Part shown: positions 12,811-25,349 of the stretch, piece after piece
Numbering within the stretch: the first letter of the stretch is position 1
Layout: every line of letters begins with the position of its first letter
Source of the DNA: Trema orientale
Taxonomy: Eukaryota; Streptophyta; Magnoliopsida; Rosales; Cannabaceae
NCBI GenBank assembly: GCA_002914845.1
Contig: JXTC01000094.1
Location: 192,921 to 256,920 of the forward strand
Reading direction: 5' to 3'
Length of the DNA: 64,000 bases
Notes under the pieces: model-generated
Seen by the model: only the letters and a program-made list of their open reading frames with translations
The model's database searches: none
What the model was told of the DNA's origin: nothing
Translations under genes and position numbers: made by a program

Positions 12811-12910
12811 CTTCGCCTTTCGGTCAACTAAGCTGAGGAGGCTAGCTATAGGAATGAGTGAAGAGAAGGGTGTAGGAGTACAATGAAGAAAACTGTGAAT
12901 GAGAATGTTG

Positions 12911-12919
12911 TATTTATAA
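12911..12919 (-). promoter_or_regulatory. TATA box of the thioesterase gene
   Basis: The minus-strand sequence TTATAAATA lies about 100 bp upstream of the ATG at 12810. That spacing fits a TATA box with a leader of about 70 nt. Confidence 0.6.
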
Positions 12920-15900
12920 CCGAAAGGGTAGTGAGAAAAGGGAATAAAACGTGTGAATATGCATCACTCGTAAGAGTGTTGTGTACACCAGCTACGTACT
13001 GCGCCTAAAACCGCCTAGAAACTCAAAAAAGTGGGGAGAGACGAGAAGGGCATCAATGAAAAGGAGAGGTAAAGACAAGGACAAAAGCAGGAAATCTTTT
13101 TAATGAGCTGAGAGAATAAAAGCAGAGCAGGTCATATTCATCCATCGCCAAGCCACTCAGCCTCTGAGAGAGAGAGAAAGAGAGAGAGTCTCAGCTGGAT
13201 TTTGCATAACGGGGGAATTTATGCTTTGGCAGTGGCCAGAAAATAAAGCAAAGCCCAAACAACCTAAGAATATTGCTGAAAACAAGAAAAGGGTAATCTA
13301 AATTTGCAAAAGAAAATATCTTTTATCAATCATTAGTTTATGAATTTCTGATGATTGACAGATACCCATTAACCAAAAAAGTATAGTTTTGAGACTTCAT
13401 ATATATAATTTTCTTTGATGATATAATAAAGGAAAAAAAAAATTATATATGAACAATGGAATAATCTAGAACTGATGGAGGGCATGAGAAATGGGTTTTG
13501 AGGTTTCTCTCTTGCCATTATTTTTTTGGTGATTTTATTTAACTTCATATTTCATATGCTTTTTAATGATATCTTTGCTTAGATATTCTTTTAATAAATA
13601 AAATATTTGTGTAAAGATCACCAACCTGGATTTATCATGTGGAAGAGACAACAAAAAAAGTAAGTGAACTTTTTTCTCTCCTTCCGTCCTTTTTCTTTGC
13701 TTTCTTGCTTGCCACTTATATTTAGGTTGCTCACTCAAGCCCCACACCAAAAAATATTTGTTTGTTTATGCTCAGTACAGACACAAAAGATCATTAGAAC
13801 TTAAAACATATAACAAACCAAAAACTAGACCTCAGTTCCCATTAATGATAATTGTGACAACCCATTCCTCAAACTAAATTAAAGCTTTTTTTTTTGGGGG
13901 TCATTTTTAGTAGTAATGGATTTGAAGATCAATTCTCTAATTAAATTACAATTTTTTTCTTGTCAAACTTTATGTTACAAGTTTTCAAATGCAGCACTAT
14001 TATGAAATTAAAGAACCATGAAGAGAATAAAGCAAGTTCTTGCAATCTTTGCTCAACAAAAATAATATATTTCTTTCTTCCATGTTTGGAAGAACTATAT
14101 AAGTTTATCCTCAAACACTGACTTTCTATTTGTGTAGTTTTTTATCAGGGGTTTTTAGAGAATGCTTATTGCTTACACTGCTGGACTGCAATAATACTAG
14201 CTAAAGTTAGAAAAACTAATACATTTTGAGTAAGTAATCAATGTATTAAAACCAGTTGACTTAACACTTATAATACAAGGCTGACGTGGCACATTATCAA
14301 TGGTTAATGTACCAATTGGCAGTATCTGATCTCCTTACAAGGTCAACATTAGCAAAAAAAATTTCCCTTCTTCGTGGAAAATATTAGGTCTTCTTTTTGT
14401 TTGTCAACTCATTTCTTACCCCACCACATTTAGTAAAGGAAAGAATCAATCTCAATTTTATTAGAATAATTAGATGGGTACTATATGTGGTTTTGTTTAA
14501 TAGGAGACAAAATATGCTGTTGTCACTAGTTTGTAATTAGATATTAAGATACTCCAATATGTCAATATCCAGTTATGGTTTCGGTTGGTAATGTTACGTA
14601 TAAAATGTTTTTCTCCAAGTAAGAGAACAATAGTTATTTTTCCAAAAAAAGATAAAATTATCAGTTGTTTCATATATGTATAGATATACGTTTTTATTGC
14701 TCATATGCAACCTATCTCCTTTTTTTGGGGGGGTTTAATTTTGTTCACTTCATATGCAAGCTGTTGCGCACACTCAAAAGTCTACTCTACAGAAACATCA
14801 AGCGATCTAAAATCAACATTATCATGCAAAAAGCAGTAGCAATATATTAGCTAGATGCAAGCTAGTTCTGATCTATTGACTAGACATTTGTGAACCATAC
14901 TATGTCTTTTAATTAGGGGGTATTTTTCTTTGATAGTGAATTAAATTATTAATTAGTTAAGTGTAGGTTGGGGAAGTAAAAAAAAATTTATATAAGGGCA
15001 ATAGGTCTTGTCGGATGTGATAGAATGAGCAAGAATCACTACTTATTAGATGGGAAAAAAAGGTTAGGATAAGGTTCAACCATGAAGCATTTTGCATAAT
15101 TTTACTATAAAATAGGTACATAATAAATATATAATAGAGGTACTCTAATTTTATTTCCTCATTTTCTAATGACAATGTATTTGGACAGAAAGATAGAGTC
15201 CTAACATTTTTTCTTTTTTATTGTGATTAATGTTATCACTGTTATAACACACTAGCAGAAAACACTATTGATAGTCAATATAACATCTAGTATCTAGCGC
15301 CTAATAGTGAAAAAAAGTTCTGCAAATTTGTGCCTTACAAATTTCCAAATTTTTCTTTTAATTTCGTCCCCATTTCTGCATGACGTGATTCCATCGTGGA
15401 ATCACAATCAATAATGCCCTTCTTTTTATAATATCAAAGATGCACGATTAATGACTATGATAAACTCTAAAAAGATACTTAGTAATAAGGTTCTGTGTTA
15501 CATATTGGAAAACAAAGAGATACCCTCTTCGTTTGGGTTTTTTTCATGGACTTCTCATAAAGTGAGTGTGTTGCTTTTCTTTTTCTTTTTCTTTTTCTTT
15601 TTCTTTCTATTTTTGATAAATAAGTTGATATGAATTCAAAAGTTAATTTTGGCAGAAGACATTGGTGGATTGTTGGTAGACGTCCAAGTTTGTGTCCAGG
15701 CATTTGTCTCTCGTTGTTTCGGTGGAACAAAAGCTGATGTTATTCCTTCTCGTTATTGGTAAGATTGTGATGTGAGCCTTTGAATCGATTCGATTTTGAT
15801 TCCCATTTCCTTTTACATTCTCTCAATGTAGTATTTATTTCCCTTTCCTGAATTTTCTTCAACATTTTCGAGAGCCAAAAATTATAGGAAAGGCTATTCG

Positions 15901-16738
15901 AATATGTTCTAAAAATGGTATATCTGCTCAAATCTGCAATTCCTTCCTATACTTTTCAGTTTTCTCCATCACATTTGTGGAAATTCTGTTGATAGGATAT
16001 AAAACATTGTACCAATAGTGAACTTTACTAAACCAATAAGTTTTCATAAAATTTAATCAAATAACTATATAATAGTATTTAATATAAGAAAAGCTCACTA
16101 CAAATAAGTGTCCCCTACCACTTAAAACTCCCTCTAATTCTTTTGGATTCTTCAGTTGCTTTAAAGCAACTAATGAGTCATACTAGAGTAGAGGTTACAC
16201 AAATGACGGAGTTGGATGATCTCACTACCATTTCAAATTGCTGTGATGGGTACCCTTATATAGTATCTTTCGTTATCCCACTTTTTTGCAAACTGCATTT
16301 TCATTACGTCAGTCAATAGATGCATATGAAGCTCACTAGCAATGATTTGGAAGCAACCTGCTTACAGAATTTATCAAAAAAAGCCCAAAAAACGGGGTAA
16401 AAAAGATAAGGCTTTCAAGAAGTCCGCCTTGAGGCAAACGAAGAAGCTCAGGTTCTACTGTTCCAACTTGAAGTAAAGAATCACGTAGTCATCAATGATT
16501 ATTCGACAAAATCATAGAACAATTCCATTGTTCCAGGTCCAACAGACGACCAGCCTTTGTCTAAATTTACCAGAAAAGAAGAGTCTCAAATGTTGCAAAA
16601 GCAACTACATGAAAACAAGGACTGACCAAAATCAAACAAACACAAGCTTTTTGAATTTTGAAACTCTGCAGTGTGTACTGAAAATTGTCTAATCATTTTC
16701 CTAGACTTTTATTCCAGCAGGATAACAGCAGATTGTCA
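12920..16738. other. Intergenic DNA, no gene recognised
   Basis: This 3.8 kb lies between the thioesterase promoter and the COX5b 3' end. It is AT-rich, with a GA run (about 13166-13189) and a (CTTTTT)n tract (about 15574-15606). A short basic reading frame at about 16370-16476 (includes KKPKKRGKKDKAFKKS) has no recognised relative. The last few hundred bases should include the COX5b 3' UTR. Confidence 0.5.
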
Positions 16739-19554
16739 TCAGTGATGTTCATCATCGTCATGTCCATCTGGTGATCCCCCAGGTCCCACCACTTCGAGCT
16801 GTGGAACATCAGTCCAAATATTAGAGAATTCTGTATTGCTGAACGAAACTAAAGCTCAATTCAACACTCAGCCCTTCAATTAGGGAAAAGAAAATGGGTT
16901 GGTATGACTCCTAAATATATGACCGGGTAAAATAGAGCATATTGATCAAATCACAAATGAGTCAGTAGCATATCCTAAATAACAAATGCCAATGAAATTT
17001 CTATCATGTGTTTCCTTAGGTAATACACTCGAAATAAGATCAAATGGAAGGTGAAGCACAGAATCAGACACATGTGGCATTCATGATGAAATCAAAATTT
17101 GAAAATTGTTATTCTATAAGACCCTGATCGATTTAAAGAGTTGGCAATCCTCATGGGGACCTACCTAGTAATATGCTAGAGTTTCCTAACTCCCAAAGAT
17201 TGTAGAGTTCAACAGGAGGACAAGTATACATTTAGGCAACATTTATTAATCCGTAAAGGGAATAAGTGGAAAGAGAATGGAGGGGAAATGGAATGAAGAG
17301 GAATAAGAAACAATGAGTGGGAAAGGCTATGATTCCATTTCATGCGTAACTAACTAGTGTGTTAACACATGAAAGAGAGAGCATTTCCCATTCCTCTCCT
17401 TTACGGATTAGTAAACTAAACATGCCCCTCCTGTAATGATAATAGTATCCTTTTTTTGATGCATCAACCTGACTTAGTCCTATGTTCTATAATATATACT
17501 TAAAGACCACAGCATGTTTAGCATATACCTAATCAAGTTCGTGAACCCAAATAATCAAAGAAGCCAAAGCCCTCCGTGGTAACCAATTGGATCATTCAAT
17601 ACCTAAGCATATGACACAAGAATCCGATAACCCCCTTCCCCGCATCACCAAAAATATAATAATAATAAAAGAAGAGGCTTTGAAATAGTTACCTCAAAAT
17701 ACTGTGAGCACACTGGACACTCATGTGGTTTGCCCTTCTCCAGCCAAAACCAGACTACATCATGCTCATCCTCTGCATAACGAAAGATAGAGATCACACC
17801 AGAGAATTTTATAGAAGTGACATGACATCATTTCTTTTAAATCCAATTAGAAAATAAGTTATATGATGAAAAGGATTTCAATAGTTTTCCTTTTCAGTTA
17901 TGGTTAGGGATTGGAGTCCTCGGCTGTAAATTTCATTTTTGTCTGGATCCCTTATCCACAGTGTTTGTATTATTTTATCTTGAAATACACATTTCGTAGC
18001 TTATCAAAATAAATAAATAAATAAAGTTAGTGAATAATTTATACGGATGTAAACACACAATACAACAATGAAAGAAAAAATGCACTCACCCCCTTCACCT
18101 CCAGGGCATCCAACTATTCTCTTGTCATAATAGGACTTAACAATTGCAGGAGCTTCCTACAAGTCACACAGACAAAAAAACTCTACGATTTAAAAAGAGC
18201 CAGAAAATAAACATGGGGCACAGAGACTTGTTTAAAAACCAACAGCAAATAAAATTTTCTTTATTCAATCAAGATCAAATGTGACCTGACTTCATCTTGT
18301 TTGGATGGTGGGGCAATAATTGGGATAAGATTAAAAACCAATATATTATATTAAATCACATCATGTTATCCAAAATAGTAGAATGAATGGATAGGACATT
18401 TTACATTTTGAAATATAGAGAAGAAGATTAAAACAGACTGTCAAAGATGATAATTGATAGCATTGTGAAAACTGAAAAAATAAATCCAAACACTGTTTCT
18501 AATTTGTCTCATCTTTTTGTGCTGAAAAATGTAACAAAAACTGGCATGATGGATAAACTAATATGGTGATTGGTGACAAACAATAAACTGTATGCAATAC
18601 TATTATAGAGATACCATAGGATTAAGCAATAATGAAATCCCCATGTTCAGTAATGAAACTCAACACCACACTCATATGGAGAAGAGGCAAGTTAAATGTA
18701 ATAAAAGATCTGAACTCCAATTCTCCAAATTAAAATTCAAAGTTATAATCAACAGCCCAAGAATGATAATAAAATGGTGAAAATCATAACTACTAAAGTT
18801 TTACAATCAATTCTGCATAGCGGATCACACTTACCTTGGTGCCAAAAGGACCAACTGGATAGTTTATTTCCAGCAGATCTCTTCCCTGCCAAAGAAAAAA
18901 GCAAATCAAATCCTTATAATCTCTACTCGGCTAAATGCATCTACCTCCAAAACCAGGAAAAATACATAAACCTAGTAAGTTGGTTTGCTTTGATTACTCG
19001 GCGAAATATAAAACTCAAATTCATAAAATCCAGGAACCTTCATTCACATTCACGTTCACGTTCAAAATTTCCACCAATTCAATTCAATTCATTTCGTTTC
19101 ATTTTCCTCCATATTCCCATCACCCAAAACAAAATTCAATTTAAAAATTATAAATAAAAAAAAAAACCTCAATTTCAGCTTCAATCTCCTCTCGCTCGTG
19201 CCCGGTCGCAATTGGCATTACATCCTCAACCTTCTTCTTGATAGTAGTATCCGCTACAACACCACAATATATATACATATATAAACATATAAATACAGAG
19301 CTCTAACACATTGATGATGTATATCACACAAAATTCCAACCCCAACAGAATGAATAAGAAATACTCGATCGAAGCGCACCTGAATCCGAAACGCTGAAGT
19401 TGCGCGAAAAGAAGGAAGCGGAGGCGGAAATAGGCAGCCGGTGGACGAATCTGGAGGCTCCGGCAGCGGATCGGCGGAGACCGGCGGCGGAGGAGGTGGA
19501 GGCCGCTAGGGTTAGGGTTTTGAGTTGAGAAGAAGAGAGGAGTCTCCGCCACAT
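16739..19554 (-). CDS. COX5B: Cytochrome c oxidase subunit 5b, mitochondrial
   Basis: Six exons on the minus strand: 19554-19380, 19253-19168, 18885-18835, 18156-18090, 17772-17693 and 16798-16739. They total 519 nt, 172 aa. The N-terminus, MWRRLLSSSQLKTLTLAAST, is rich in Arg, Ser and Ala and lacks acidic residues, as expected of a mitochondrial presequence. The mature region has PVGPFGTKEAPAIVKS, then IVGCPGGEGEDEHDVVWFWL (Cys121) and HECPVCSQYF (Cys145, Cys148), which is the zinc site. Animal proteins have a fourth cysteine two residues after the first; here that position is Gly, as in other plants. It is a nucleus-encoded subunit of respiratory complex IV at the inner membrane. In Arabidopsis the COX5b and thioesterase genes are also neighbours. 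The alternative ORF reading past 19380 is intron. Confidence 0.96.
17235..17427. mobile_element. Probable MITE in COX5b intron 5
   Basis: Inverted ends are visible: ttaatccgtaaagggaa near the left (about 17249-17265) against ctaatccgtaaaggaga read backwards from about 17413. The outer bases GGCAACATTT and GGGCATGTTT are also similar. About 190 bp, no coding capacity. Target duplication unclear. Confidence 0.5.
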
Positions 19555-19837
19555 GGCTTAAGGGATTATTAGGTCAGGGAGAACTGGGTGTGGAATAATG
19601 GTGTGTGCGTGTGTTCTGATCTCAGGTCACGCCCTGTCTGTGTCTGTTTTATGTATCCAGAAAGTGTTTGATGAAATGCCACTACGGTTAAAAAAGAAAA
19701 AGAAAATTGTTATTCTATGTAGGTGTCTTTGAAAACGGGGAGGAACTGACTGGCCTTCACACGGAACGATGGTGGCGATGGGATTGGGTCTCGCAAGTTG
19801 AGGCTAGATTGATTGAGGTTTGGGTGCCACACTTTCG

Positions 19838-19862
19838 CACGTGAGAATTGGTGCTACACGTG
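19838..19862 (-). promoter_or_regulatory. Paired G-boxes upstream of COX5b
   Basis: Two perfect CACGTG palindromes (19838-19843 and 19857-19862) lie 19 bp apart, about 285-310 bp upstream of the COX5b ATG. G-boxes bind bZIP and bHLH factors. Paired ACGT elements often confer sugar, light or ABA responses. The motifs are seen; the response is inferred. Confidence 0.55.
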
Positions 19863-20809
19863 CGTCCTACGAAATGGGTTCTTTGCCGGCCCTTTTACCC
19901 CCCAAAAGAAGGAGATATTACTGATTATACCTAAAAATTCATATATGTTTAGCGTAGCTTTCAAATATTCAAATAGAGTATTTGGATGAATTGTCACAAG
20001 ATTTTTTTTTAATTAAAAATTTTTTTAATAAAGTATGAACTTACCAGGTTTTTCAGGAAGATCTTCTTAGACTTTTACTTTAAGAAGTAAAAGTTATTTC
20101 AAACGGACATTTAACAATTTTTTTTAAGAAATAATATCATTTTTATACCTTGTATTTTCATTGTTTGTTTGATTCATACTTTTTATTTTGTTATTATTAA
20201 TGTTGTCTTTTATTTTTCAAAATCTTTTCAAATCCATACCAAACTCAAGTCAAAGGCCAATTTTGACCAATACGTTTACTAAAATACTCTTTTAAGTTTA
20301 TTTACATATAATCAAAAATTTATTCAAATTCCTAAACTAAATTAAATGAATTACTAAATCAACAAAATTTAGGATGGTTGATGTCACCAAAATACATTGG
20401 AGTTTGGGTTTTTGGCAAAAATTAACCTCACTTTTAGGTTTGTAAATTAATACCTAGCATTAGAAATCTCTGCAAAATTATACATTGCCATTCCCAATTA
20501 ACTAATTTCAATCATAAATTGACGAAACTACNTTCTATGCCATCTTCCCCTACTTCTCTCTAAACTGCTTCGCCGCAACCACTCCCTCCACCTCTAAATC
20601 CTCGCACTTTGCCTCGCCTATCTATGGATGCACAAACAGTTTCTCTCTTCATGCCCCATATCATTTTGCCTCTGCTTCGACTACCATCCCCGTCTCTTGG
20701 GAATTCTTCATTCTAATCGAGATCAAGTTTTAGTGTTCTCTTCTATCTTGGAGCTCCGAATCTGGATTAGTTTGTGGCAAATTAGGACTCTTAGGTTTAA
20801 AGTTTTAGG
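19863..20809. other. Gene-free, AT-rich spacer with one ambiguous base
   Basis: No gene seen. Position 20532 is n, an assembly or base-calling ambiguity. A less AT-rich stretch at about 20540-20780 has short open frames with no recognisable product. Confidence 0.5.
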
Positions 20810-20942
20810 CTCCGTTTAGAACCCGAATTTTGAAAAGAAAAAAAAAATTGCAAGGAAAAAGTCATGAAAAAAGGTGAAAAATACTTTTCCTAAAAGTTTA
20901 TAGAACTTCATTTTCATACTTTTGGTTTTACTAATTAATGTG

Positions 20943-22369
20943 TGTTTTGGAGTGTGACAAAATTTATACAGTTAGTCAATAACTAAAATAGTAAGTCACA
21001 AAAGTGTGATAAAAATATAATATAGGGTTAATTAAAAAAATATAATGTGTCAAAATTAAATTGGACAAAAGAAGACTTTGACATCCTAAGACAAATGTCA
21101 ATTTCTTATTGGAAATTACCAAGTTCGAGGCCATATTATCAAGGGGCTTGTGCTACATCACATTTAATACTCACGTGTCAACATTCTATTAAAAGATATA
21201 TTTTGATGTATCAAGTAGCTAGTTCTAATTGAAAGAGTATAAGAGTTCGACACATAATCAGAATAAAGAGCCAAGTTGAATATCCTTTTGACACATCATT
21301 ACAGGAGGTGTCCAACATTTGTAAGGCAGTTAAAAGAAAATTTGCCTATATAAAGGATCCTAAAGCTTTGTGATAGATCAGTTCAAGAGAGATATATACA
21401 CATAGTTTCCTTATTCATATATCAATACAAGGTCTTTTTATTTCTATTATCTCTTATTTACTTGACTCATCTAGTTCTTGTCTTCTACTTATCAAGCTTC
21501 TCACGTGAAGCTCCCTGCGACCAACTCATCTACAATTCCTAGAAAATTAATTTATTTCGTCGGCCATTAACTATTTTCTATTACCTCTTTATCATCTTCA
21601 AATTATCTCACCATCTCCATACGTCAATATTCCAGTTTCTACTTAATCTTCTTATCTCATACCTAATTTTGTGGTTCATTTAATCACAAAATTTATTATC
21701 ATTATTCCAATTTCTAATTTCATAGATTTTGGGATATTGACTACTCCTCGGACTAATGTCTCACGTTCCATATCTTGTGGTGCTTATCAACTAACATTTA
21801 AATTCTGCAATTTAAATTACTAGCAGATCCATGTGGAAGAGTTGTTTAGCAAACTGAGTTATAGCTTATACAACCATTATTTGCAACCACCCATGTTATT
21901 TTTAGTACTCCAAATACTTGCATATATGTGACTCTGAGTTGTTTAGCAAGCGGAGTTATAGTATATATAACCTTTGTTTGCAACCGTTCACGTTAAATTT
22001 AGTATTTTATATTCTTGTTATTTATTTTTAGTATTGTTTATTTATATTTCTGACTGAATGGCTAGAATTACCTATGTCAGAAAATTAACCATCTTTTTAT
22101 TTGTATCTGACCATATGGACGGTATCACCTACATCAGAAATACTGGCTATCTGACACGTGGTGATGGTCATTGAAATCACCTATACTTGTTTACTTGCAG
22201 GCTGAGCTATCAAATATACCTATTATCTTCTGACACGTGGAATTGTATCATTACAGTTTTTCCACATCATTTTCTCCATTTTCTACCATCATCTTGCTTA
22301 TCATTAATTAAGTATTCTTACGCTTAATTAATTCTATCTAGTCAAATTAGAGAAGACCACCCCAGAACA
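20943..22369 (+). repeat. 5' LTR
   Basis: A 1427-bp repeat, TGTTTTGG...CCAGAACA. It holds a single copy of the 43-bp unit that is tripled in the 3' LTR. It also has about 48 bp (around 21725-21772) that the 3' LTR lacks. Confidence 0.9.
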
Positions 22370-22374
22370 TTAAA

Positions 22375-22391
22375 GGCGACTCCACTGGGGA
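22375..22391 (+). promoter_or_regulatory. Primer-binding site matching tRNA-Arg 3' end
   Basis: GGCGACTCCACTGGGGA lies five bases after the 5' LTR. From memory it is complementary to the acceptor end of a plant tRNA-Arg, the primer used by Tat/Ogre-lineage Ty3-gypsy elements. Confidence 0.7.
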
Positions 22392-22556
22392 GTAACCAAG
22401 TAAAACTAGGTTTCTTCAGTATTTCCAAAATCTCAGAAATTATCTCGAAACTCTGCCCGTTCTTCATCTAAAAAAAAAGTTGATGTGAAAATGACTGAGA
22501 AACAGAATTTACCAAGCAATGAGGCATCAAGTCAGTAAGAGGAGACACTTGCTTAG

Positions 22557-23740
22557 ATGAAAAGTACGTTAAAAAATTTAATGAAGTCTCAGGAGCTGAT
22601 GATACAGAAATTAGCTGAGATAGAAAAAAAAGATAAACAGAGGACTGTTGCTCCTGTCCCCTCTTGTCAAAATAATAATTCACTGGTGTTAGATAATCAA
22701 AATCCTGTCATGCCAGCAATGCAAGAAAACTCTGCCAATCTCACAACTCCAGTTGGAACGAGTAATGAAAATTCTCACAGTTTCATTACCAAAGAATAAC
22801 TATAAGATATACTCAAAATAGAGGCAAAAAAAAGCTAATAAAATTATGGTAATAGTGGATTTCTAGCCTTCTTATCCTGTATATATTTTGTCCAAGCTAT
22901 ATCTGAAAGATTACACTAATCTTCCTTTCAAAACATTTGATAGAAAGAAAGGCAATGCAAAGAAGCACGTCATTGATTTCCTAGGTTATCTCGGAATCTA
23001 CACCAGCGACCATGAATTGAGGCTAAGGGAATTTTCAGAATCTCTCACAGACCGAGCATATTCATGGTTTGCCAATTTACCAGCAGGCAGTATCTCTACA
23101 TGGGATGAATTAGTCGCAACATTCTACACTAAATTCTTCATAGCAGAGTACAAGTTCGATTTGTCTGATCTTTCCAGTATAACACAAAAAGAAAATGAAT
23201 CGCTCACAACTTACGTGAATAGATTCAAGGAAAAAGTTTTAGACTGCAAAGAAATTATCTCGGAGAATGAACTGATTCAGATATGTGTCAAAAGCATGCA
23301 AGCTAAAAACAAAATCCACATTCAGAATCATGTCATCCCGAATTTTGCGAAACTAATGTTCAGAGTAAATAACATTGAAGAAACAATAATGGAATTGAAT
23401 AAATCTTCTAGAAGGTATGGTATTGAAAGTTGGGGCAAGCCATCTTTTTCTAAGCGAAAAAGAGAGGTCACTTTGGTTGAAAAAGCGCGACAAGATAAAA
23501 GAAATCGACTAACTCCTCCTGAGATACCTCTAACACAAAATCAAATCATTTTACTCGTACGAGCATAGATAGAAGACGGGGTATTATGGCCTCTACCAGT
23601 CCAAACTCCGCCTACACCAGAAGAAGCGAGAAATCCCGAATTCTGTTTACTTCACAAAAAAATAGGTTATGCTACATCTGACTGTTATACAGTGCAGAAA
23701 ATCTGCTATAAAAAAGCTCAAAGAAGCGAAATTTTATTGG
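22557..23740 (+). pseudogene. Degenerate retrotransposon gag
   Basis: An open stretch at 22557-22799 (coiled, Lys/Glu-rich start) is followed after stop codons by 22888-23568, which carries the plant retrotransposon gag core. Diagnostic pieces include AYSWFANLPAGSISTWDELV, FYTKFF and LTTYVNRFKEKVLDC. After a stop at about 23566-23568 the frame continues to EFCLLHKKIGYATSDCY, a C-H-C knuckle-like motif of the kind found in this lineage's gag. At least three stops interrupt it, so no full Gag can be made from this copy. Confidence 0.85.
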
Positions 23741-24178
23741 GATAACAACAACAAATAGCTGAGAATAACCCATTCTCTAACCATAGAAGAGGTTAAATAA
23801 ATGTCTACGCCTCTATTGAGACGACCGGTGGAGAAAGCTAGTAAATAACTATCAAGAAATCCAAAAATAGCCATAGAAAAATCCAATAAAGTCTCAAGTT
23901 CTGTGATGAGGCAGTATGAACCATCTTCAATAATTCACTGGGTTCTACGCCTAGGTAAGTTTTCAATACCGACTATAATAATTCTACAAACATCCCCATC
24001 ATTAGGGACTGTTAATGGTAAAATATTTCAGTTACCATAAATGGTTAGTTTCTATTTTTCTATACTTCTATCATATGGTACATGCAATTCATGAGCTTTA
24101 GTACTAGAATATTCAATTGAGGTTGTATGAAACTGTAATCATTATCTGATAACTTATACGGTCATACAAAATGCTACG

Positions 24179-24460
24179 ACAATCGACAAAGTGATCTAAC
24201 TAAAGCAGGATCATGCGAGAAGCTAAGGCTATCGATAATATGACTTAGCTAGAGCAAGATCATACGATATGCCATCAAGGCTAATCGACAATATGACCTA
24301 GCCAAAACCAGGATCACGCGAAATGCCAAAAGCTATCGACAAGATGACCTGACTGAAAAAAATAAGATCATACGAAATGCTAAAGCTATCGACAAAATGA
24401 CCTGACTAAAATAGAATCATGCGAGATGCTGATCTCAAGGCTATTAACAAGATAACCTAT
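24179..24460 (+). repeat. Internal ~53-bp tandem repeats of the LTR element
   Basis: About five diverged copies of a unit of the type ATCGACAANATGACCTGACT...GGATCATGCGAAATGC, starting near 24183, 24229, 24283, 24337 and 24390. Short satellite-like repeats before the 3' LTR are characteristic of Tat/Ogre elements. Confidence 0.8.
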
Positions 24461-25349
24461 TTCAAAATAATATCAGTGATATTATATTCATATTTTATCT
24501 TTATACAAATACTTCTGACTTAAAAAGTAGATGTGGATTTTGTCCAATTAATTATTATGAGAATTCCCTCATCATATCTTATATCTTGCTATATAGCCAA
24601 CTTATCAATTGCACCAATAGATATTGGAGACTAATTGAAACTCTCATCAGTTTCTATTTCTCTCATTTTTATTCCTAATAATTATTTATATATTCTTTTA
24701 TATATGTCAGAGTTTATTCTTTATATTGGATTAATCTTTCAATTTTGCAAGGAAATGAAATTTCTTCTTCATAATTTATTTATATGAGATACTCACAACA
24801 ATTTGGAAGCAGTGAATTTTCTTCTGAAGAACCATTCTTCATAGCATCACAAGTCTCTGCAAAGAACTTTTGTTGGCAAGAAAGCTGAAAATAATGATTG
24901 AAGCTTGACAAAAATTAATCTCAATAGTACTCAAGCTCATCTCCAAAGTGTTGCTCACATGCAACGTACTCTTTTCCCTTTCTAGAGATTTTTCCCACTG
25001 GGTTTTGCTCTAAATAAGGTTTTAATGAGGCGTTATTTGGGTTAGGCCAATCTAATAGAAATGTTTCAGCATAACTATTTGGATCCTAACTAGAGCTAGC
25101 AATATGCTATCATAAGCTTACCCACAGTTCCTATCAGTACTGAATTGGAAGAATATTGGATTATCTTACAGGTGGGTGCCAACCTAGTTAGGATGCTCCT
25201 GTAAAGTATTGGTGCCTCATCTTCTCTCAAGAAATTCTTTCTCCATAAATATGGTGCTTCCAAGACATATTTGAAGACCATATTGCAAAAAATTCACAGA
25301 AAATGAGCTTTAGTGAATGATCACATGCACTATAGCTTAGGGAACTTAA

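Noticed and set aside
15251..15310. CACTAGCAGAAAA...TAGTG as a tiny CACTA element
   Set aside because: Only the few terminal bases fit; there is no subterminal repeat and no convincing 3-bp duplication.
16370..16476. Basic frame KKPKKRGKKDKAFKKS, possible small gene
   Set aside because: No start in good context, no homologue recognised, and it is close to the opposite-strand COX5b 3' UTR.
19503..19520. Telomere-like tagggttagggttt
   Set aside because: It is inside COX5b exon 1 (coding LKTLTLA) and too short to be an interstitial telomere.
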